NCBI GenBank assembly: GCA_016650355.1
Contig: JAENVX010000378.1
Span: 1 to 6,487, forward strand
Direction of reading: 5' to 3'
DNA from: Bacteroidia bacterium
Lineage (GTDB): Bacteria; Bacteroidota; Bacteroidia; Cytophagales; Cyclobacteriaceae
Length of the DNA: 6,487 bases
Positions 1 to 5,445 of this stretch are shown piece after piece. Below the pieces are notes generated by a model. It was not told the DNA's origin, did not search any database, and saw only the letters and a list, made by a program, of their open reading frames with translations. Made by a program: the position numbers and the translations under genes. Each line of letters starts with the position of its first letter. Position 1 is the stretch's first letter.

Positions 1-325
1 ATGCTACATTCTCCAACGCAGACGCACGTGGCAAAAGGTTAAACGTTTGGAATACAAAACCAATTTCTTTATTACGTACTTCAGCCAATTCATTCTCAGT
101 CATATCGCTTACCAAATGATTGTTGAGCATGTAGGTACCACTACTAGGCGTATCTAAACAACCAACTATGTTCATCAACGTAGATTTTCCAGAGCCTGAA
201 GGGCCCATGAAAGCCACGTACTCGCCTTTGTCAATAGAAATGGAAATATCCTGAAGTGCGTTCACGATATTGGTTCCCATCTTGTACATCCGGGAGATAT
301 TTTTGGTCTCAATAATATTTGGCAT
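1..325 (-). CDS. ABC transporter ATP-binding protein, LolD/MacB type (3' end outside window)
   Basis: This is the first 108 residues of a cytoplasmic ATPase that would power an FtsX/MacB-type permease. The start codon is at 325-323 and the protein begins MPNIIETKNISRMYKMG. The Walker A motif GPSGSGKST is at residues 41-49, followed by MNIVGCLDTPSSG, which is typical of the LolD/MacB/FtsE family. The Q-loop lies in the segment around IGFVFQTFNLLPR, with Gln at residue 93. The signature motif, Walker B and H-loop would lie beyond the window edge, so completeness cannot be judged. No clear Shine-Dalgarno sequence precedes the start, which is usual in Bacteroidota. The gene has the same orientation as the permeases at 2393-4813 and 5314-6487, but two unrelated genes intervene. 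It could serve those permeases or another one further downstream. Family assignment is secure; the partner and substrate are unknown. Confidence 0.95.
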   Translation of the reverse strand, partial: MPNIIETKNISRMYKMGTNIVNALQDISISIDKGEYVAFMGPSGSGKSTLMNIVGCLDTPSSGTYMLNNHLVSDMTENELAEVRNKEIGFVFQTFNLLPRASALENVA

Positions 326-515
326 ACTTGCTGGTTTGGTCTACTAAAGATGAATCGAATGATAATAAAGTTGACACTTACTTATGCTTCAACTGATGAA
401 TTGCATTTTGGTTTCATTTTCGACCCAAATTGCTTAAAAATAATGGTGAAACTCCCTATTAATTAGCCTAAACTGGGAATTTGTTATAAATGGTTGCAAA
501 TCGCTGATTTTACCA

Positions 516-1370
516 TCAACCTTGAATAAACTCCAGACACTTTTGGATCACCGCGTCATCTTTTAGAATACGGCTGTGGCCTAGCCCTGACGTCTTTAGC
601 AATTGAGCTGAAGGGTAAACTTTTTGTAATAATATTGGATGGTTTATCGGTACTTCTTTGTCGTCCTCATCGTGCACCAATAATAGCTTTAGCTCATGAG
701 GCAAAAACTTAATCAGGTTGATGGCTGAGATGTCTTCAAAACTTGTGTGAAATGTTTTCTGAACGTGTGCTTTGAAGGCCACACCTGTTGCAGGAGACGC
801 ATTAATGGTTTTCACAAATCCTTTGATGATGTCTTCTCCAATTGTTGGACTTGCAATGTTGATCAGTTTAGAAATTGGTAATCCATTTCGAATGGAGTAA
901 ATGGAAGCAACTCCTCCAAACGAATGCCCGATCACAGCTACGGGCGTGCCTACCTGTTCCATAATTTTATGAAAGACCTCTTCGAATTCAGGAACATTCG
1001 TTTTGCGACCTTCCGAATTTCCGTGTGCGGGGCCATCAAAGGCAACGGCTCGATAATTATTTGCAACAAGCTTTGGAATAAACTTTCTAAACTGGCCGGC
1101 ACGCCCGGCCCAGCCATGCACCAACAACACCACAGGTCCATTTCCCCAGGAATAGGCCTGTACTTTTTTTCCTTTGACGGACACGGTGAATTTTTCGCCC
1201 GTGACTAAAAATTCCTTTTCTCTCTGCGGCACCGTGAATCGAAACGGAGTGAAAAAAAGATTAAAGGCATAGTTGTGAGCAAGGGATGGGGCAATCCGCT
1301 CAACTTTCGGAAATCCCCAGCGTATAACTTTTAGTGCAAGAGGTGTATGGTCTTTCTTTTTCTTGGTCAT
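516..1370 (-). CDS. alpha/beta hydrolase
   Basis: This 284-residue protein has the alpha/beta hydrolase fold and is probably a soluble serine esterase or lipase-like enzyme; the substrate is unknown. The oxyanion-hole HGW is at residues 85-87 after the strand PVVLLV. The nucleophile elbow GHSFGG is at 148-153, with Ser150 as nucleophile. The likely acid is Asp237 in HDEDDKEVP, and the likely base is His265 in GLGHSRIL, so the triad looks complete. The FDGPAHGNSEG segment (111-121) is the usual strand and turn before the elbow. I chose the start at 1370 (MTKKKKDHTPLALK). The reading frame stays open upstream to an ATG at 1508, but those 46 codons run through a repeat element and into the end of the preceding gene. 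No signal peptide is visible. The gene follows the NRDE gene by 91 bp on the same strand and may be co-transcribed with it. Confidence 0.93.
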   Translation of the reverse strand: MTKKKKDHTPLALKVIRWGFPKVERIAPSLAHNYAFNLFFTPFRFTVPQREKEFLVTGEKFTVSVKGKKVQAYSWGNGPVVLLVHGWAGRAGQFRKFIPKLVANNYRAVAFDGPAHGNSEGRKTNVPEFEEVFHKIMEQVGTPVAVIGHSFGGVASIYSIRNGLPISKLINIASPTIGEDIIKGFVKTINASPATGVAFKAHVQKTFHTSFEDISAINLIKFLPHELKLLLVHDEDDKEVPINHPILLQKVYPSAQLLKTSGLGHSRILKDDAVIQKCLEFIQG

Positions 1371-1375
1371 GATTG

Positions 1376-1440
1376 CTTTTCTTCGCGAATCTCTGTGTTC
1401 TCTGCGGTTCTTTTTAACGCAAAGAAATACACGCAAAGAA
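1376..1440. repeat. nested palindromic intergenic repeat, dispersed-repeat type
   Basis: The outer arms TTCTTCGCG (1379-1387) and CGCAAAGAA (1432-1440) pair with one G-T/A-C mismatch. The inner arms 1399-1410 (TTCTCTGCGGTT) and 1416-1426 (AACGCAAAGAA) pair with one bulge and one mismatch around a short T-rich loop. The 10-mer ACGCAAAGAA occurs twice exactly, at 1417-1426 and 1431-1440, and CTCTGTGTTC/TCTGCGGTTC form a degenerate pair at 1391-1410. This vocabulary (CTTTGCG, CGCAGAGA, ACACAGAG) matches a class of intergenic repeats I recall from many environmental bacterial genomes. Copy number in this genome cannot be seen from one window. The repeat sits between the NRDE and hydrolase genes and could form a stem-loop in a shared transcript. 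Confidence 0.7.
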
Positions 1441-1461
1441 TAACAAAGATATTGAGTAAGA

Positions 1462-2232
1462 TTATTTTCCTGATAGTTTAAATCTAAACGTCTTAGTTGT
1501 AAATTCAAAGGTGTTTAAATCATAAACCCGTTCTGAAAACTCAACATTATTTTCTTGATCAACTAAAATAACTGTAGAACACCGCGATCCATAATTTGGA
1601 GATTTAATAAACATCGAACTCAACGCCCGTTCGCGGTCCAACCCGATGCCTGTATCTGGTAACTGGTCGTCAACAGCTCGTTCCTCATCATATAAAAACT
1701 CGAATAATTGGTGAGATTTAACCTCATCAGATTTTAACAGCAGTTCAAATTTTTGTTTTCCCCGCTCCACTTTGGGCCAGGGCGTATCCATCAAGTGATT
1801 GCTTAGGCCATGCAAACCTTGAGCAATTTTTTCAATACCTGTTTTATAATTTGAGAGGTAGAAGAATTCTTTAGTATTGCCCACTAAAAGATTAAAGCCA
1901 TTGTATGTGGCTGCTTTTGGTTCAACCTGTTTTAGGTACTCTTCCGGACCTATTTCCTTTTCGAGGTAATTAGAAACCAGCTGCCCGCGTGATGGGGCAT
2001 TGGGGTTAATGTTTTTTGGATCGCGGAAATTAGTGAGTAAGCTTATCTTTCCAGATTTTGTCATACCCATCCATGTCCCATTGGCCTCAAGATCACGTCC
2101 TCCTAATATTTCTGGATAATCTTTCCAGAAATCGGCCGCAGCTGTCTTCCGGTTATAAAACTCATCGCGATTAGCTGTGAGAATGAGTTTGTATCGAGGA
2201 TGTTGTTTCAGCGAAAAGAAGATAAGGCACAT
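1462..2232 (-). CDS. NRDE (TANGO2) family protein
   Basis: This is a 256-residue member of the NRDE/TANGO2 family, whose bacterial and eukaryotic members are typically about this length. The protein starts MCLIFF; Cys2 directly after the initiator Met is conserved and is the candidate N-terminal nucleophile of an Ntn-hydrolase-like fold. The family signature NRDE is at residues 21-24 (ILTANRDEFYNR). Further conserved blocks are GGRDLEANGTWMGM (44-57), LLTNFRDP (65-72), SRGQLVSNYL (81-90), a YNGFNLLVG block, GLSNHLMDTPWPK and, near the C-terminus, RCSTVILVD. The family is linked to haem and lipid homeostasis in eukaryotes; the bacterial reaction is not established. No signal peptide is present, so it is probably cytoplasmic. 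The gene has the same orientation as the hydrolase gene downstream. The start codon lies in one arm of a potential RNA stem. Family assignment is very secure; the function is open. Confidence 0.95.
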   Translation of the reverse strand: MCLIFFSLKQHPRYKLILTANRDEFYNRKTAAADFWKDYPEILGGRDLEANGTWMGMTKSGKISLLTNFRDPKNINPNAPSRGQLVSNYLEKEIGPEEYLKQVEPKAATYNGFNLLVGNTKEFFYLSNYKTGIEKIAQGLHGLSNHLMDTPWPKVERGKQKFELLLKSDEVKSHQLFEFLYDEERAVDDQLPDTGIGLDRERALSSMFIKSPNYGSRCSTVILVDQENNVEFSERVYDLNTFEFTTKTFRFKLSGK

Positions 2233-2267
2233 AGCAGAAATTAGGAGACATTCAAATGAATGCTATG
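2230..2267 (-). promoter_or_regulatory. possible leader hairpin covering the NRDE start codon
   Basis: CATAGCA at 2230-2236 and TGCTATG at 2261-2267 are perfect 7-bp complements separated by 24 nt. The ATG start codon (2232-2230) is inside the 3' arm of the RNA stem. A competing local hairpin, CATTC-loop-GAATG, lies at 2249-2262 and shares bases with the upstream arm. Switching between the two could modulate initiation, but the long loop makes the outer stem weak and chance pairing is possible. Confidence 0.25.
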
Positions 2268-2301
2268 GACGCAAAGTTGAGTAAAATTTAATTGTGTTGA
2301 G

Positions 2302-2403
2302 TTATTCTATTTTCAAATTATACAAATCGCCTTTTGAAGCTGGCAATGTCGGTAGTTGATTAAATCGAATGACGTTAAAACCATCAGCTATTTTATTCTG
2401 ATC
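2302..2403 (-). pseudogene. possible C-terminal remnant of an unidentified gene
   Basis: A 33-codon frame with protein-like composition ends at TAA 2304-2302 and reads, in part, IADGFNVIRFNQLPTLP then ASKGDLYNLKIE. It has no in-frame ATG and is closed upstream by an in-frame TAA at 2406-2404. Its first codons overlap, in another frame, the last codons of the intact permease. It could be the tail of a gene truncated by a deletion next to the permease, or noncoding sequence that reads well by chance; a 33-codon stop-free run is not rare. I do not recognise a family. Confidence 0.25.
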
Positions 2404-4813
2404 TTAGCGATTCTACTGGATTGGCCATAGCAGATTTCATTGTTTTGGTGCTCAGGGTAAGAAATGCTATAAGGAGTGTAATAAACCCAGCCAATCCATA
2501 CATCCACCACTTGATATCTATTCGATATGCAAAATCCTGAAGCCATTTGTCCATAAGGTAAAATCCTAGAGGAAAAGCAATAACGAATGAAATGCTGACA
2601 AGAATTAGAAGATCTTTTGAAAGTAACGATACTATTTGTGTAACGTTTGCGCCTAATACTTTCCGTACGCCAATCTCTTTAACGCGCTGCTCAGCAGTAA
2701 AAGTTACTAAGCCAAATAAACCAAGGCAGGCTACGAAAATAGTAAGCGCACCGAAGATTTTCAGAATGCTACCTATCTTTTGTTCTGCGAGGTAGGTATC
2801 ATTATAAAGCTCGTCTAACAAAGCATAGGAAAATGGTTCTTCAACATCAAATGCTTTCCATTTAGCTTCTATGTTCGCTATTAGCCCTGCAGTGTCGTTT
2901 CCCTTTGTTTTAATGATAAGTCCCCCATAAGGATTGTTTAGCATCATAAGAGGTGATATGGTTTCTCGTAACGAACGAAAGTGAAAATCTTTTACTACTC
3001 CAATCACTGTGAGGCTACTTTTTCCTCCATTATTATCCGTACTAGCTGTCAATGTTTTGCCCAAAGGATTTTCGCCCAACTCAAAAATCGCTACGGCAGT
3101 TTCGTTGATAATGACATTCGAGGAATCATTACCGACTACCTCCGAGAAATTTCTTCCGGTTATAAGATTCATGCCCATAGTTGGTATGTATTGGGCATCT
3201 ACGTTATAAAACAAGGTTCTTCGCATCTCCTCCTGCTGATCTCTATAAACGCTTGTCATATTGTTATCCGTTGGGCCTGCGGGTAAAAATGCAGACATAG
3301 TGATGCTTTCAACCCGAGGATCGTTTGCTATCTGATTCTTAAACGCATTTTCATTGTTGCCAAGTAAGTACGACTCACGAAGCACTATCATCTGATTTCT
3401 ATTATAACCTATTTCTTTATTTTGGATAAATGACATCTGGCCACTCACTATAATAATAGCCAGGATGAGGCATGATGAAATCACAAATTGAAAAATAACC
3501 AAAGCACTCCGGATACCCTTGCGATGATTTCCACCTGCAATTTTATTCTTAAGGGCTGAAATCGGTTTTATTGAGGATAAAAAAAATGCAGGGTAACTAC
3601 CGGCCACTAAAGTGATTAATATTACAAGCAGTGCGAGTGTTATTAGTACGTTGGTATTCAGCAAAAAGTCTAACTCCAAATTCTTTCCAGACAATTGATT
3701 GAATAGCGGCAATGCAAGTGTGACGAATACAGCGGCTAAAATCATTGCAAGTGCAGTCGAAATAAACGACTCAGTCAAAAACTGTTGAATTAATTGACTT
3801 CGCTGTGAGCCCAACACTTTTTTTACACCTATTTCCTTGCTTCGTTTAGAAGCTCCCGCTGTCGAGAGGTTCATAAAATTGATACATGCTATCAGGAGCA
3901 TGAACAACGCTACGGCTCCGAAAATATAGACAGATTGCACATTTCCACCTGGTTCTAATTCAGTTTGGCTGGAAAAATCAGAAAACAAGTGGATATCTGT
4001 CAGCGGCTGAACGTATAAGCCAATCTCATTTCCACCTTCTAAAAACTTTTCATACGTCATTCCAATTTGTGAAACCTGTGGCCCCATGTATTTTGTAATA
4101 ATGGAGAGCAACTTTCCTTCAAATTGCTTTAAGTCGGTTTCTTTAGGGAGAACTATGTAACTGAAATAATTTGATGATAGCCAATCATTCACTTTAGCAT
4201 GATCGTACCCTACCATGGAAGCAAGAAGATCAAAATGAAAATGTGAATTTGCAGGCACATTCTTCATTACACCGGTCACTTTATATTGTTCTCCCTTTTC
4301 TTTAAAGTCGAGAAGCTTGTTAATAGGATCTTCATTGCCAAAGTATTTTGCAGCTTCATCTTCAGAAATAATTATTGTGCGAGGTTCGGTTAGTGCTGTT
4401 TTGGGATCGCCTTTTAATAACGGAAGGGTAAACACATCGAAAAAGTTGGGATCTACAAATGCAAGTTTGCTGTTTCGATAGGTTATGTTATTGTACGTTA
4501 TTTTGGTTAAACCCATTCTCCTTAGCTTGGTTGCATCAATAACCTCGGGAAATTCCGCTTTGAGTGTAGCAGCAACTGGGGCAGGTGTTACAGCTTCTTT
4601 TACAATTTCACCATTGAGTTTTCCTCTCAGTACCACCCGCACAATTTGATCGGCTTTTTCATTATATCGGTCAAAACTTAACTCATCTACAACGAAAAGC
4701 AGGATGATAAGGCATGTGGCAATCCCTAAAGCAAGGCCGGTTATATTGATTGCGAACATACCTTTGTTCTTTACTAAATTCCTCCAGCCGATTGTAAAAT
4801 AACTTTTAAACAT
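2393..4813 (-). CDS. FtsX/MacB-type ABC transporter permease, intact
   Basis: This 806-residue inner-membrane permease has the duplicated Bacteroidota architecture, with two MacB-like periplasmic core domains and two FtsX domains. The start MFKSYFTIGWRNLVKNKG is the usual N-terminus of the family. TM1 is at about residues 19-43, followed by a periplasmic domain to about 285 that includes FDRYNEKADQIVRV. The first FtsX domain has TMs near 292-312, 340-370 and 385-410, with the cytoplasmic segment RSKEIGVKKVLGSQRSQLIQ. TM5 lies at about 431-455, followed by the second periplasmic domain. The second FtsX domain has TMs near 685-705, 728-750 and 766-790, with EQRVKEIGVRKVLGANVTQI. The protein ends NPVESLRSE, the normal family terminus, so it is complete. 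It lacks the N-terminal prefix domain whose relic lies upstream. An ATPase partner is required; the nearest is at 1-325. The substrate is unknown. Confidence 0.96.
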   Translation of the reverse strand: MFKSYFTIGWRNLVKNKGMFAINITGLALGIATCLIILLFVVDELSFDRYNEKADQIVRVVLRGKLNGEIVKEAVTPAPVAATLKAEFPEVIDATKLRRMGLTKITYNNITYRNSKLAFVDPNFFDVFTLPLLKGDPKTALTEPRTIIISEDEAAKYFGNEDPINKLLDFKEKGEQYKVTGVMKNVPANSHFHFDLLASMVGYDHAKVNDWLSSNYFSYIVLPKETDLKQFEGKLLSIITKYMGPQVSQIGMTYEKFLEGGNEIGLYVQPLTDIHLFSDFSSQTELEPGGNVQSVYIFGAVALFMLLIACINFMNLSTAGASKRSKEIGVKKVLGSQRSQLIQQFLTESFISTALAMILAAVFVTLALPLFNQLSGKNLELDFLLNTNVLITLALLVILITLVAGSYPAFFLSSIKPISALKNKIAGGNHRKGIRSALVIFQFVISSCLILAIIIVSGQMSFIQNKEIGYNRNQMIVLRESYLLGNNENAFKNQIANDPRVESITMSAFLPAGPTDNNMTSVYRDQQEEMRRTLFYNVDAQYIPTMGMNLITGRNFSEVVGNDSSNVIINETAVAIFELGENPLGKTLTASTDNNGGKSSLTVIGVVKDFHFRSLRETISPLMMLNNPYGGLIIKTKGNDTAGLIANIEAKWKAFDVEEPFSYALLDELYNDTYLAEQKIGSILKIFGALTIFVACLGLFGLVTFTAEQRVKEIGVRKVLGANVTQIVSLLSKDLLILVSISFVIAFPLGFYLMDKWLQDFAYRIDIKWWMYGLAGFITLLIAFLTLSTKTMKSAMANPVESLRSE

Positions 4814-4837
4814 AATTCTTTACGGCTACTTATTATC

Positions 4838-4870
4838 AGTAACAATATGCACGAGTAACAATTGTGCCAG
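4838..4870 (-). promoter_or_regulatory. direct repeat and weak sigma-54-like site upstream of the permease
   Basis: On the minus strand ATTGTTACT occurs twice exactly (4862-4854 and 4846-4838), 16 bp apart, starting 25 bp upstream of the permease start codon. The upstream copy overlaps CTGGCACAATTGTTACT (4870-4854), which matches the sigma-54 -24/-12 pattern TGGCAC-N5-TTGC except for A in place of G in the -12 element. That base is usually critical, so the promoter reading is weak. A tandem operator for a regulator fits the repeat equally well. Confidence 0.3.
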
Positions 4871-4986
4871 TACTGAAAGGATTTGTTTTTGGCATTATTT
4901 CAATCATTTGTCTTGGGATGCTGTTCACATCCGTACGTACATTCCCATATCTGGTCAGTATATAGCAACATTATTTTGGTTCCATT

Positions 4987-5245
4987 TTATTCAGAAAGCA
5001 GACTGCTCACAGGATTCATCAATGCTGCTTTTACGGCCTGATAACTTACTGTGGGCAAAGTGATAGTTAAAGCAGCTATATGAATTCTATTCTAAATTCA
5101 GACAACTCCAATTCTTTTTTTTTTTGAACTCTTGTCAAATCTTTTAACAAATTGTTCAACAAGATCCCTTCGATTTCTTCTTTATTTCTTCGCGACAAAC
5201 CCAGCGAAGGAATTGAAGGGCATGTTTTTGTGGATGTATATACAT
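4987..5245 (-). pseudogene. collapsed FtsX-like permease: prefix-domain relic joined to permease C-terminus
   Basis: Two recognisable ends of one permease type survive without the body. From ATG 5245-5243 the frame reads MYIHPQKHALQFLRWVCREE. It must then shift by one base to read EEIEG (5180-5166) and by one more to read DLVEQFVKRFDKSSKKK (5166-5116). This resembles the N-terminal prefix domain found before TM1 in many Bacteroidota FtsX-like permeases. The uncorrected frame stops at 5158-5156. A run of 11 A (minus strand) lies at 5125-5115. From 5079 to 4987 another frame encodes ALTITLPTVSYQAVKAALMN then PVSSLLSE and TAA. This aligns without gaps to the C-terminus of the intact permease (13 of 29 identical by eye, including NPV and SE). 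Roughly 700 residues are missing between about 5100 and 5080. This can make no transporter; it is a relic formed by internal deletion plus frameshifts. Confidence 0.85.
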
Positions 5246-5268
5246 ATCAAAGATTCTCTAGGGTCAAC

Positions 5269-5305
5269 TCCCAATAGTCGGGATACCAGCACTAATAATA
5301 ATTAG
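5269..5305 (-). terminator. weak hairpins after the frameshifted permease
   Basis: Two short inverted repeats follow the ancestral stop codon of the upstream permease. CTAAT-AATA-ATTAG (5292-5305) is perfect but AT-only apart from the end pair. TCCCAATAGTCGGGA (5269-5283) has five pairs and one A-C mismatch around a TAG loop. No long T-run follows on the minus strand, so termination activity is uncertain. Confidence 0.25.
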
Positions 5306-5313
5306 CGAATTAC

Positions 5314-5445
5314 TCATTCACTCCTTAAGCATTCTGTCGGATTAGTACGAGATGCCCTCACCGTTAATAACCCAACAGTAAACCATGCAATCAACAAGGC
5401 AGCAAGCCCTGCACCGACAAAGAACCACCATTCCAGTTCTATCTT
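5314..5445 (-). pseudogene. out-of-frame C-terminal tail of the upstream permease
   Basis: Skipping one T of the TTTT run at 5449-5446 restores a frame of 43 codons, KIELEWWFFVGAGLAALLIA (first 20 residues) through the last TM helix to NPTECLRSE and TGA at 5316-5314. It matches the last 43 residues of the intact permease (RIDIKWWMYGLAGF to NPVESLRSE) in length, with no gaps. This shows that 5314 is the ancestral end of the gene and that the break is a single-base insertion. No start codon of its own is apparent. Confidence 0.9.

Noticed and set aside
326..515. Possible terminator or promoter between the hydrolase and the ATPase
   Set aside because: Only a TCCC/GGGA pair with a long loop and no exact TAnnTTTG promoter element could be found; not enough to call either.
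924..1208. Plus-strand open frame opposite the hydrolase gene
   Set aside because: It lies wholly opposite a gene with a complete catalytic motif set, has no recognisable domain and is explained as an antisense shadow.
2592..3286. Plus-strand open frames opposite the intact permease (2592-2795, 2981-3286, 3009-3209)
   Set aside because: All are antisense to strongly conserved permease sequence, with no independent coding evidence.
5185..5195. TTTCTTCGCGA shared with the palindromic repeat at 1378-1388
   Set aside because: Here it reads as codons of the prefix-domain relic and the rest of the repeat is absent, so it is not a second copy.
5234..5245. 12-bp perfect palindrome ATGTATATACAT as an operator
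   Set aside because: It overlaps the first codons of the permease relic, is AT-rich and has no second copy in the window; chance is sufficient.
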